Shown in pieces: positions 10,796 through 20,383 of a stretch of DNA of 64,000 bases. Position 1 is the stretch's first letter, and each line of letters opens with the position of its first letter. Both the position numbers and the translations under genes were made by a program. This DNA comes from Chlorops oryzae (taxonomy: Eukaryota; Arthropoda; Insecta; Diptera; Chloropidae). The stretch is from contig CM035807.1 of NCBI GenBank assembly GCA_020466095.1, positions 61,943,812 through 62,007,811 on the forward strand, given 5' to 3'. The notes below the pieces were generated by a model. That model worked only from the letters and a program-made list of their open reading frames with translations, was not told where the DNA came from and ran no database searches.

Positions 10796-11032
10796 TTAGT
10801 GGTCCCAATCGGATAAAACACTTTTGTTTTCACAACTGGGTCGCTCCGTGAGCTGAACACTGAGATCCTCCATGTGGGCATTTATGAAAGACATAAGCCG
10901 TTGTTTCCTTTCATCAACTGTCCCTTGGGGGTCTAGCCCAAACGAAGCAAGACATTCAGATACTTCGGCCTTCTTTAGCTTCGAAATCCATTTGGTTTCT
11001 AGTGTCTTGATGATTACCTTCTCTTGTGCCAT
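10796..11032 (-). pseudogene. Osvaldo-type gag, N-terminal fragment
   Basis: 78 residues starting MAQEKVIIK, about 70 bases downstream of the primer-binding site, which supports the start. The segment KWISKLKKAEVSECLASFGL followed by GTVDERKQRL aligns with the same region of the gag at 32180 (GWICKVRKEDRASYLEEFGL, then GTVDQLRQRF). The pattern resembles a SAP-type helix-extended-loop-helix. The capsid part and zinc knuckles are missing because of the internal deletion. Confidence 0.75.
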
Positions 11033-11104
11033 CGTATAGATTCTCTCTGCGCTGTGGTTTTACTGTGTTTTTCTTCGGTGAGCGATTCCTTAATTTATCG
11101 CTAG

Positions 11105-11122
11105 GTCCCTGCTCGGGCGCCA
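11105..11122 (-). other. primer-binding site, tRNA-Lys type
   Basis: The minus strand reads TGGCGCCCGAGCAGGGAC, two bases after the LTR end. It matches the 3' end of a tRNA-Lys of the kind used by lentiviruses and by Osvaldo-like insect elements. The identical 18-mer occurs at 32252-32269. Confidence 0.9.
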
Positions 11123-11464
11123 CTTGTAACGATATTTTTTTCTGCCGGGGTATGTCTCAGTCTAACCAGGGTTCGTTACAAGAAATTTTCTTCGTAGATG
11201 ATGAACAGTAGACGCGGTAGCTCTGCTGTAGATTTCGTACTTTTATTAATCTTCTTAATTTCTATGCATTTCTTTTCTTACAATACTAAACAATTCTTTA
11301 ACATAATAAAATAATGAAATATGCTGTTGAGGGTTAATTTCTTCTCCTCGGACGGTATAGGCGAAGTCAGCGGGCTGTGGTGCGCGGTGAATCCTTCGTG
11401 TTCCTAGTCCAGCGGAAAACTCGTAACTCGATCGAGGAGGTGTTGCTTCTCGTGTCTCGCTTGA

Positions 11465-11720
11465 TTAGGCGGTATAATTCGAGCCTAAGTCAATTTAACG
11501 ATGAATACTGTAGCTGGGTCGATTAGGCGATAATGCTTGTGCCTAAGTCAGTTAAACGGCGAGTCTTGTATTGGGTACTTTAGGCGATACAGCTGTTGCC
11601 TAGGTCAATAAAACGGTGAGTTCTCGTAGCTCGGTAGGTTAGGCGGTAAAACCTGAGCCTAGGTCATTTAAACGATGAGTCTTGTGTCCAGTTCAATTAG
11701 GCGGTATAACTCGTGCCTAA
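11465..11720 (-). repeat. 58-bp tandem repeat with TTAGGC/GCCTAA hairpins
   Basis: Five units with TTAGGC starting at 11465, 11523, 11580, 11639 and 11697, each followed 12 bases later by GCCTAA or GCCTAG. The 6-bp stem and 12-base loop recur while the loop and spacer vary. It lies in the predicted leader RNA. Confidence 0.85.
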
Positions 11721-11938
11721 GTTAATCAACGTGTCTCAGTCAAGGGAGCGTCGTGGCTTATGTCCCGTCGACTTAGCGTCACGGGCGTATCGGAGTAACT
11801 TGTACAATAGGCGCAACTGCATTCCAGCTCGAAGCGACTATGTCAAAGCTAGTACTGGGGCGCAGTTATTCAATAGCACGACTGCGTTTCAGCACGGGGC
11901 GCTATTGTCTAACTGAATCCCAGGGCAAGGGCAGAAAT

Positions 11939-12889
11939 CAATACGAGCGACTGCGTTGCAGCTCGAAGCTACTATTGCTTTTAGAAAATTACTATGCGAG
12001 AACAGATCAATAGGAGCGACTGCGTTGCAGCTCGAAGCTACTATTTCTTTAGAAAATTACTATGCGAGAACAAGTCAATAGGAGCGACTGCGTTGCAGCT
12101 CGAAGCTACTATTGCTTTCGAAAATTACTATGCGAGAACAGATCAATAGGAGCGACTGCGTTGCAGCTCGAAGCTACTATTGCTTTCGAAAATTACTATG
12201 CGAGAACAGATCAATAGGAGCGACTGCGTTGCAGCTCGAAGCTACTATTGCTTTTAGAAAATTACTATGCGAGAACAGATCAATAGAAGCGACTGCGTTG
12301 CAGCTCGAAGCTACTATTTCTTTAAAAAATTACTATGCGAGAACAAGTCAATAGGAGCGACTGCGTTGCAGCTCGAAGCTACTATTGCTTTCGAAAATTA
12401 CTATGCGAGAACAGATCAATAGGAGCGACTGCGTTGCAGCTCGAAGCTACTATTGCTTTTAGAAAATTACTATGCGAGAACAGATCAATAGAAGCGACTG
12501 CGTTGCAGCTCGAAGCTACTATTTCTTTAGAAAATTACTATGCGAGAACAAGTCAATAGGAGCGACTGCGTTGCAGCTCGAAGCTACTATTGCTTTCGAA
12601 AATTACTATGCGAGAACAGATCAATAGGAGCGACTGCGTTGCAGCTCGAAGCTACTATTGCTTTTAGAAAATTACTATGCGAGAACAGATCAATAGGAGC
12701 GACTGCGTTGCAGCTCGAAGCTACTATTGCTTTAGAAAATTACTAGGCGAGAACAAGTCAATAGGAGCGACTGCGTTGCAGCTCGAAGCTACTATTGCTT
12801 TTGAAAATTACTATGCGAGAACAAGTCAATAGGAGCGACTGCGTTGCAGCTCGAAGCTACTATTGATTTAAAAAAATTACTACGCGTGA
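11939..12889 (-). repeat. 68/69-bp tandem array, 14 units
   Basis: Units start with CAATA at 11939, 12008, 12076, 12144, 12212, 12281, 12349, 12417, 12486, 12554, 12622, 12691, 12759 and 12827. Each carries outer stem CAATAG/CTATTG and inner stem GAGC/GCTC around TGCGTTGCA, then a spacer with ATTACTATGCGAGAACA. Spacer variants recur every third unit (205 bp), so the array grew by higher-order unequal exchange. Two or three older diverged units lie at 11804-11920. Confidence 0.95.
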
Positions 12890-12954
12890 TATTCTGTGCG
12901 AAGTGCTTCGATCAACTGCTAGTCAGAAAATGATCAATCTTCGTCGATTGCTCT

Positions 12955-12963
12955 CCTTTTATA
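12955..12963 (-). promoter_or_regulatory. LTR TATA box
   Basis: The minus strand reads TATAAAAGG in the context GGTGGCTATAAAAGGAGAGC. About 30 bases downstream, a TCATTT initiator-like sequence would place the start near 12930, just upstream of the 68-bp array. Confidence 0.7.
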
Positions 12964-13359
12964 GCCACCAGAGGGCTTAATGTTGCTATGTCTGCGATAG
13001 GTACTTGGTGTAGCGAGTATTCGGTATTCGCTCAGCTGACGGGGATCGTGTAACCGTTTGGGCTCCTAATGCCACATGGCGTTTTGTTTGATTGATCGCC
13101 TTGGCTCCTAATAGGATTTACTTGATTGGTTTTTTTTTCTTCGCTTTTGAAATTACTTATTTACATTTTTTTTTAATTTTTTGAATTTTTTTTTTGTTTT
13201 CTTTCTTCTGTGTATTTTTTTTTTTTTTTAGTCGTAAATGAACAAAGTAATAAAAATAAAACAAGCCTCTAGGAAAAAAAAAAAAATAAATTCAGTTCAA
13301 ACTTTAACTATTGGATTTTGCTAGACGCAAATTTGTCGCGAAAAATTTGCTTCGCTGCA

Positions 13360-13363
13360 AACT
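13360..13363. other. 4-bp target-site duplication AACT (right)
   Basis: AACT directly beyond the LTR start TGCAGCG (read on minus). It matches 10078-10081. Confidence 0.8.
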
Positions 13364-13971
13364 TTGGCAATGATATCCTTGGCAGCTGAGCATTTGCTTC
13401 AGAATTGTCATGTGATCTTGATGCAAATAGATTCGCCTGTTGAGGTTCAATGTTAATGTGTTTCTGGAGTTCAACTTATGCCGCCCCAGCCTTAGATTCC
13501 ATCTCAAAATAGGTGTGTAGTGTGAATTTGTCTATTAGGTTTTCATCAGTTGACTCCCATAGAGCGGCGTTATTTTATTCTAGCTCTGCCATACGTTTTT
13601 CCAAAATCGCAAGTATTATTGTCTAGAACGAAGGAGGATGCTGTTTGTTTCGAGCTGAGTAAATTTCTTAAATATTTCTTTCCAAGGCCGGAATGAATGC
13701 TCTTTGATTACGAAGTCGTTTGCTCGTAGCGTACTCTATCTGTTGTTGATATTTCAATGGTTGTTCTTGCTTTGATTTTACTTTAGCAGACGTTTCGGCT
13801 CCTCCTGACAGCTCCACTGCCCCTTTTTGCCAGACTTTTGATGTAATCTATAGCCATTTTATTGATTCCTTCGTAGTATGAAATTCCAAAATATTCATCA
13901 CCAAGTGGCTTTACGTCAAGAGCAATAATTTTTGAATGCTTGTTGTAAAGTTCCAATGTTTTTTCTTGCAA
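13364..13971 (-). pseudogene. BEL/Pao gag, N-terminal part
   Basis: The minus-strand readings include LELYNKHSKIIALDVKPLGDE (13971-13783), ALWESTDENLIDKFTLHTYF and then QLPRISLPKF just before the insertion. This is the usual BEL/Pao Gag start leading into the PKF-x-G/A-x-Y motif, which resumes at 10077. Several stops and frameshifts are present. Confidence 0.65.
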
Positions 13972-14040
13972 CCGCTGAATTTTTTGGTATAAAACTGAAA
14001 AGTGCGGCGCTTTTTCGGAGATTTTTTATAGTTTGTAACG

Positions 14041-14800
14041 AACTACTTTTTTTCGGCCCCCAGGTGATATTGGCGGTCTACAATCGTCTCAAAATTCATG
14101 GCTGAGTTTTCCCTTGTATGATGCAAGCTTGTGTTGTTGATACACTAAATGCTCAAATCTGTTGATTAGAGTGAGTCAACACCGAACCCCCAGATTCGTC
14201 TTTTGATGGTAAGTTGATTAGAGTGCGTCTTTGCGACACCCAACGCCCACGCTTTTAGCATATGTTAACGATATTTAATTCGCGGCGTTCTACTGCCCTA
14301 GCATACGAATTGAAAATTTTCGCGTGTAGAAGGATAACATCATCTGCCCAGCAGAAAACGTCGGGGTCACCGATGTTAATTACCACCTTTGATGGTATTT
14401 GGCCCGAAGTGCATGTACTACGAAATGTCGTTGTTTGAACTATTTTAAATTTACACAATTACGTGAAGGAGATCACTGGCACTTGAGACTGATTGGTAGC
14501 ACTTTAACTTTTCAGTTGTCAAAATTATTCTGTCTTTACTGACTGAAATTTCAATCTTATATACTACTTTATTGCTAACCTTACATTTATTGGAAACAGA
14601 AGAAAGAAGCAAACAAATTCAAATTGTCCAAACCTTGAAGCAAAAATCAAAATTCTTTTCCAATTGCGGATCATTACTCCCAATTCACAGCTCAGCAGTT
14701 TTGTCGTCAAGTCGGTGCAGTCCAAGTTTTACTTAGCTCCGTGGGTTTTTTTGTCTTTGTTTTGTGCGTCTTTGTTCGTATGTAAGTCACAAGAATGTAA
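14041..14800. other. no gene; LTR-like sequence
   Basis: No convincing coding sequence. Paired motifs (TTGATTAGAGTG twice near 14162 and 14216) suggest LTR or leader sequence of the flanking minus-strand retroelements. Confidence 0.35.
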
Positions 14801-14807
14801 GTCTTGC

Positions 14808-16584
14808 CTAATGCATGCATGCATATATGAGTGAATCATACACGCGAATAGAAATTTTTGGCTTTCTGTTAATTCTTAACAGTATCTGTTTCCAATGCGA
14901 ATATATCTGAGCATTCTTTGCACATATGAAGTAAACTTGACCTTTCATGTTCAACGTTATTATCTGAAAGTTTTTTTTAAAGTAAATTTTCTCTTTCGTT
15001 GTTTTGTTCAACTGTATTAAAAGTTACCTGATAATAACTTTTACCAGGTTCATGACATATTTTAAAGTGTTTCAAAAATAAATGTTCGTCTGTTGTATTG
15101 AGAATTTTATTGAATTTTGTTGTGTTGACTATTGTATTGCGAATTATTACGCCTGGTGCTAAAGTTTGTGTAGGAATAAAAATTTCATCTTCGTCTAATG
15201 ATTTAATATTGATTTTCCTTATAACTTCTGATCTTGCTGGTAGTTTGAGAGTATAAGATTCTGGTGAGTTAAAGATTTTAGTGGTTATTTTAAAGTTTGG
15301 CTGAGATTTAAATTCAAAATAGTTTTTACCACTATTATGGTAATCTTATATGCAATTAAACTGTTGGATAATGTCCAAACCAATGATTTCGTCACATGGT
15401 AATGGAAAAGATTCATCTACGACTTCAACTATGTGTTGAGTTGCATAATTTTGAAAAAAATGTGGCCTCTAAGGCGGCTAATGCTTGTACATTTCCGTTG
15501 CTTATACCTGTTAAATTAATTTATATGTTGCATCTATATATTCAATGCTTTTATTATTTTTAAAAATTGTAAAATCCGAACCCGTATCTCGAAAAATGTG
15601 ATTGCAGTGTTTTTTAGAAAAGAACTGATGAGAATATAGTTTCCAAGATTTAAATTTACATTGAAGAGTGAAGTAATTTTTAAGCTTGATTTGAGTTCAG
15701 TATCCTCAGTTGGGCCTCTTGAGGAGCTCGGGAGTTTTGCGACGAAGTCTCGATTGCTCTTATATTGGTTGCGTTGGGCTTACCTCTTTCTACAAATTGT
15801 TTTCTATACTGCCCAATACAATTTTGGTTTATAAAATTTTGACTGTATCTATGGAGTTTGATCATATCTTTGGTTTTGTTGTTATTTCCGTAGCGATTAC
15901 CGTGATTTCTGTAATCTCTATTACGACCTTCTCTAGCTCAATTTGAATGATAGTTATTTATACTAACCAAAATTATTCTAACTGGTTCAGAATCAGATGC
16001 ATTGGTACTTAGTTCAATAAATTTTGTTGTCGCTTTATTAAGGGACGCAAATGTACCGGGATGCATTAAAAGTCTCGTTTTATCAGATTTTGCATTTTTA
16101 TACCCAGCGTAAGCAGGGTATATTAGTTTTGTGCGAACCTTGTATCAGATTAGTGCTGGCTTATATCCGTAGATATTGTAAAGATATAATTATTGTTTTA
16201 ATAAAACGCATAAAGTTCCGTTTTAATTGTTATTCTCCACTTAGTTTTATTACCACTGAACTTTTTAAAATCCAAATATATAACTTCAACTTAAAAATAT
16301 GCTTTAAATTACTTAAAACTAGGTTAGCTGACGCGAACTCTGCTGAAGTCGCGTTTCACCGCTTATGTCTTCTCGCTTTAGTTTCTGTTGACGTCTTCGG
16401 CTTTCGCAACTTTCTCGCTCTCACTTTGGACTTGCGTTCCAATTCTTCATATTCTTGCTCGAATGCATTTTGGCTTGCATTCAACTGCTCCAATTTTAAC
16501 TTTTAAGGCCGTTGGTGCTTGTTGCTGCTTTCTTGCTTCCGATCAACACAGTGGGTTCACGATATGTGTGATTTGATCACAACA
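14808..16584 (-). pseudogene. gypsy-group (412/mdg1-like) gag-protease relic
   Basis: From high to low coordinates, the minus strand gives a Gag C-terminal region with an Arg/Asn-rich patch (GRNRDYRNHGNRYGNNN, about 15900). ORF 15680-15865 (RYSQNFINQNCIGQYRKQF) follows, then a protease-like stretch with FRDTGSDFTIF near 15590. ORF 14808-15011 ends it. Stops are frequent. The DTGS box supports a retroviral-type protease. The 412/mdg1 label is from general resemblance only. Confidence 0.5.
16551..16584 (-). repeat. LTR 5' end preceded by polypurine tract
   Basis: The minus strand reads AAAAAAAGAGGGGAGTAA and then TGTTGTGATC. The first 34 bases of the LTR (with CACACATATCGTGAACCCAC) recur at 26690-26722. 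This marks the start of a minus-oriented LTR, probably running down past 16300. Its family is likely the same as the LTR at 26.7 kb. Confidence 0.6.
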
Positions 16585-18760
16585 TTACTCCCCTCTTTTT
16601 TTCAATGATTGATCCGCATTCATGCGGATCGGTTGAGTAGAGGTTGGAGGCCTCGCCGTGATGAAAAGTCAAGGAGTAGTAAATTTGGTGGATTTCATTT
16701 TGGTGCATTTTTGCGCACGGCGTCTACCTGCTCACCTTCTCAATCGGGCGTATTGTCGACCTCGACATTTGCATCATTAATTAAAACACCTTCGTTGTGT
16801 CCCAGAATATATGATCGAAGTCTATACTTAAATTCTTGACGGTCGGGGTGATCGTGAAGTCAGCCTTTAGATCTAACTATTCCAAAAAAAAGGACATTTT
16901 GATTAAAGCGATATGTTAAGATTTACTCAATATTATAGCGATTATTCAGTTCAATATACAGCATTTTTAAAGCGTTGTTTGATTGAATAATGCCAGTGAA
17001 ATAAATAAGTCTATTGCATTTTAGTCATTTATTTTTAAAAGGTATATAATTCCATACCTCTTTGAAATGGTAAGATTGTATTTTTACCAATCACACGGAT
17101 GTCAGGCATCATTTTCGACATGGTATTTAATATTGCATTTTGTGTTTCCATTGCCAAACCTTATGCGTGCAATCAATATCTTGTATCTTCTCTACTCTCC
17201 CTTGAATTCATCTTATCAAACCAGTCATTGGTCTATTAATGCACGATCGTAACAAAGATTTTACTATGTTTTTTTCAAATATAAAGGGAATTACTACCAG
17301 TTTGAATAATTCATAACATTCGCTCCAATTTTGATTTTCCAAAAATCCTACACTAGCAGCTCGCGTAATACATTTTGCTATTGTATGTCAGAGAAGTTTG
17401 GTAGCCAGTTTAACCGTCTGGCCCTCAGGTCTAACAACACTTATATATATTTTATGAGAAATATTTAGGTCATTAGATTGGAGAGACAAAAGGTTCAAAA
17501 CTATGTATTTTTTAACTTCTTTGGTATTTATGATAACTCAACTATCAATATAATTTCTCAATAGTTTAATCAGATGCGGAACATCATTGACCACAAATGT
17601 TTTTGTGTCATCGTACAAAGACCTAGAAATTTCAAAAGACATGAATTACAATCCGGTTAAAGAATTTTTATTTAACGCACCAAGGCTTATTCATATCTAC
17701 TTCCAGTTCATTGAAAAGTTTTCTAATTCCCCCATCTAAATCGCTTACCATTACCACAATTGTGAACCCACACTCTTTCATTTTCGCCAAGATATTAAAC
17801 AAAATTGTTTTTTTCATTTGACAATCGTAGTCAAAATATATTGTTTGCTTCAATTTTGCAAGCAAGCCTTATAATTAAATAGACAAACGTTTTTAAAAAT
17901 ACTTAAAGTTTATGAAAATGCTCATCCGTCAACATAGCCACCTGGATATAATTAGCTGCTGCTAGCGTAGAGTCTGTTGGCTTATCGTAGCAGAACTTAT
18001 TTTTGCCTTCAGTTTTTCAAAACTCAGTACCCATATCTCTTGTGTTTCGGACATTTTGTTAGCCGCAGAAAATATTTTAGCAGCAGGCTCCAAAATACCT
18101 CTTGACACAACTAACTTTTGGGACCATATTTGAAATGTTCTCACCGATGGAAGGGGAAATTTTTTATTCTTTAATAACCGGTAAGCTTTGGCACTTGTAG
18201 AATACAATGTGATTGATTGAACAATATCTGCCTCCGTAACCTTTTGCCTTTGCTCACCATTTTTAAGTTTTTTTATTTGGCCTTCAGTAAAAATACGTCT
18301 CAATGCCTTCTCAAGATTTTCTTTTGTAAAAGTCTGGCGCTGAACTTGACAAGACAACTTTTTTATTTTTTCCGCGAATTGACTTTGCAACATTTTAAGC
18401 ATTTCATTTTCTTGGCGCAATGCATCTTTAAGAACAATTTTACATAGCTTTTTGTGGACATTTTTAAAATAAACATAAATTTTCATTTCCAACGCTTTTA
18501 TGTGCAGTTGTAGAATTTCTTAGTTGATGTTATTTGTCATGGGAGTGTCGTCCTCGTCGCATGTAAATATTTGAATTTCACCTGCAATTTCGGTCGTCTC
18601 TATGGTCGGAACTGCTTCTTGCTTTAATTTGGGAGCACGCGGATTGCTAAATCCTTTCCATAACTATATATTATAGAGTCTTCCTTATTTTAAAAATTGT
18701 TTTCTCTTTCGCGGGATACCACGGTATTTTAAATATACCAGAAGAAAGCAATTTTATATA

Positions 18761-20044
18761 TTAGGTGTAGTAAAAAGAAATTATTTTTGCATTAAATTGA
18801 GGGCTTTATTTAAGATAGTTAGAATGACCCGATTAAGGTCAAATATGCGCCGTTTTGTTCGATAACTTGTTGCCATTTTAAAGGTAATTTCATTATGCCT
18901 CTCTCATAGAAGCCCTCGTTCCTATTAGCAAAAAATTGAGACAGTCGAATTTCAGAAGCCTCTCTTGAAGCGAATGTTTCACCAGCAAAATTGTTCGCCA
19001 TGGACAGGAACAGATGGTAATCACTTGGTGCCAGGTCCGGACTATAAGGTGGATGCAGAAGAACCTCCCAACCAAACTCCCGGAGCTTCTGGCGAGTCAC
19101 TATCGATGTGTGTGGCCTGGCGTTGTCCTGATGGAACACAATTCCTCTCCTATTGGCCAAATCTGGCCGCTTATGGGCGATTGCTTCCTTCAGACGGTCC
19201 AATTGTTGACAGTAGAGTTCCGAGTTAAGAGTTTTGCCGTATGGGAGCAGCTCATAGTAGATAACTCCCTGCCAATCCCACCAAACACACAGCAAAACCT
19301 TCCTGGCCGTCAATCCTGGCTTGGCCACCGTTTCCGCCGGTTCACCGTGTTTCGACCACGACCGTTTTTGCTTGACGTTGTCGTAAGTGACCCACTTTTC
19401 ATCACCAGTTACCAACCGCTTCAGAAATGGGTCGATTTTGTTGCGGTTCAGCAGCGATTCGCAGATGGGAATTCGGTCTATGAGGTTTTTTTGCGTTAAC
19501 TCGTGTGGCACCCATACATCGAGCTTCTTTGTGTATCCAGCCTTATTCAAATGGTTCCAAACGGTTTTTTGTGCAATCTTTAGCTCTTTTGCAATCGAAA
19601 CAGTGCTAACATGACGGTCGGACTCGATAATTTCCATGATTTTATCGACATTTTCGACAATTGGCCTTCCAGCGCGTGGTGCATCCTTGACATCGAAGTT
19701 ACCGGAACGGAATCGACGAAACCAAAATTGCGCATGATTGGCTGTTACAGTATCAGGTCCATAAACGCTATTCACATTTTCAGCCGCCTGGCTTGCGTTT
19801 TCTCCCTTATCGAAGAAAAACTGTAAAATGTAGCGAATTTTCTCTTTGCTGATGTCCATCTTTGACAACCTCTCAAACAAAACTGAATCAATCAATCAAA
19901 AAAGTGTCAAAAAAGTTTTTTTAGTAGGAACTGTCATCTTTCTAATGCCCCCTAGCGGAACACGATCGGACTTATACAACGCGAGATGCAGATAAATAAC
20001 GCCATCTATTGGAAAAATAATGGATTTCTTCTTACTACACCTAA
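18761..20044 (-). mobile_element. full-length mariner element
   Basis: 1284 bp bounded by near-identical inverted repeats of about 30 bp. The left end starts TTAGGTGTAGTAAAAAGAAA and the right, on minus, TTAGGTGTAGTAAGAAGAAA. It is flanked by a TA duplication at 18759-18760 and 20045-20046. It sits within a P-element-like pseudogene, so it is younger than that. Intact ends and an uninterrupted transposase make it a candidate autonomous copy. Confidence 0.95.
18819..19859 (-). CDS. mariner transposase, intact ORF
   Basis: 346 residues from the Met at 19859 (MDISKEKIRYILQ), the usual mariner length. An upstream in-frame Met at 19895 would add 12 residues (358 in total). The N-terminal half has two helix-turn-helix regions that bind the inverted repeats, then linker WVPHEL. 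The catalytic triad is visible as GDEKWV, HQDNARPH and YSPDLAPSDYHLF, i.e. DD34D with all three acids present. No stop or frameshift. It acts in the nucleus by cut-and-paste at TA sites. Subfamily not assigned; it is clearly different from the Himar1-like copy at 5.6-6.9 kb. Confidence 0.95.
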   Translation of the reverse strand: MDISKEKIRYILQFFFDKGENASQAAENVNSVYGPDTVTANHAQFWFRRFRSGNFDVKDAPRAGRPIVENVDKIMEIIESDRHVSTVSIAKELKIAQKTVWNHLNKAGYTKKLDVWVPHELTQKNLIDRIPICESLLNRNKIDPFLKRLVTGDEKWVTYDNVKQKRSWSKHGEPAETVAKPGLTARKVLLCVWWDWQGVIYYELLPYGKTLNSELYCQQLDRLKEAIAHKRPDLANRRGIVFHQDNARPHTSIVTRQKLREFGWEVLLHPPYSPDLAPSDYHLFLSMANNFAGETFASREASEIRLSQFFANRNEGFYERGIMKLPLKWQQVIEQNGAYLTLIGSF

Positions 20045-20383
20045 TATGATGCGCTGCACAAATAAAAATATTTCCAACTTACCCATTTCAAATTTCAGAT
20101 TTCTTTCGAAATCCTACTATTTGAAATATATTGAATGAATTCTTTCATTTTTAGCGTTAACGGTATTTCTCCGATCACAAATTTTGATTCAAAGCTCCCT
20201 TTTTGCTGCATCCTTTGGAAAGCTGTAAAAATGCACAGGTTCTACAACTACATACTTGATTTTTTAGTATTGTTTCGCTTGCATTTGCCCACTGCACACT
20301 TCATTTTTACGTTTTCCAAATCTTGTTTTGAAATTTGCTTTGGCTTTGCAACTTTTATAATGCACTTCACTGAACCTTTTAAA

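Larger units (their letters stand above)
10082..13359 (-). mobile_element. Osvaldo-type LTR element, internally deleted
   Basis: Minus-strand order is 5' LTR 13359-11125, AG, tRNA-Lys type primer site 11122-11105, N-terminal gag 11032-10796, then an LTR terminal portion 10795-10082. It is flanked by AACT duplications. Protease, RT and integrase are absent, so there is an internal deletion. The two LTR ends share the U5 hairpin (TGTAACGA/TCGTTACA around a CCGGGGTAT core) but diverge beyond about 60 bp, so the LTRs are not ordinary twins from one reverse-transcription event. Confidence 0.8.
11125..13359 (-). repeat. 5' LTR of Osvaldo-type element, 2.2 kb
   Basis: It runs from TGCAGCG (13359, minus strand) to TCGTTACA (11125). 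U3 is about 13359-12960 including low-complexity A/T runs. TATAAAAGG is at 12963-12955 and transcription should start near 12930. The following 1.8 kb down to the primer site is dominated by two hairpin arrays (11465-11720 and 11939-12889) plus three diverged units (11804-11920). This LTR is much longer than most insect LTRs. Confidence 0.75.
7196..14040 (-). mobile_element. BEL/Pao retrotransposon, split and scrambled
   Basis: Minus-strand order is gag N-terminus (13971 to 13364), interruption by the Osvaldo-type element 10082-13359, rest of gag (10077 to 9607), zinc knuckle plus protease (9432-9064), pre-RT linker (8960-8670), and RT (7480-7196). The gag reading ...LPKF / NANYMQW... is restored exactly when the insertion and one copy of AACT are removed, so both sides belong to one element. 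A GGGGGCCGAAA near 14050 on the minus strand may be the primer site. The right limit is approximate. Confidence 0.8.
16690..20383 (-). pseudogene. P-element-like (THAP9-type) transposase, split by mariner
   Basis: Read on minus from 20320 down: a THAP-type zinc finger start (KCAVGKCKRN), then HFYSFPKDAAKREL and DFERNLKFEMG before a GTAAGT donor-like site near 20080. After the mariner (18761-20044) come an acidic linker (PRAPKLKQEAVPTIE), ORF 17962-18492 with a leucine-rich coiled coil (ALRQENEMLKML) and QSITLYSTSAKAYRLLKNKK, and ORF 17668-17865 (KQTIYFDYDCQMKK...VSDLDGG), the RNase H-like core. The GTP-binding/C-terminal region (RPEGQTVKLATKLL, stop, HTIAKCITRAASVG) lies near 17430-17330, and RLRSYILGHN near 16815. 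Many stops, and the CxxH end of the THAP finger is decayed. The terminal repeats were not found. Confidence 0.82.

Noticed and set aside
12112..12746. Three plus-strand ORFs of similar protein sequence
   Set aside because: They are translations of the 68-bp tandem array (205-bp spacing), with no domain and no independent signal.
11939..12889. CRISPR-like regular array
   Set aside because: The whole 68-bp unit is conserved, spacers are not unique, and the context is a eukaryotic LTR.
18965..19826. Plus-strand ORFs across the mariner
   Set aside because: Antisense shadows of the intact transposase.
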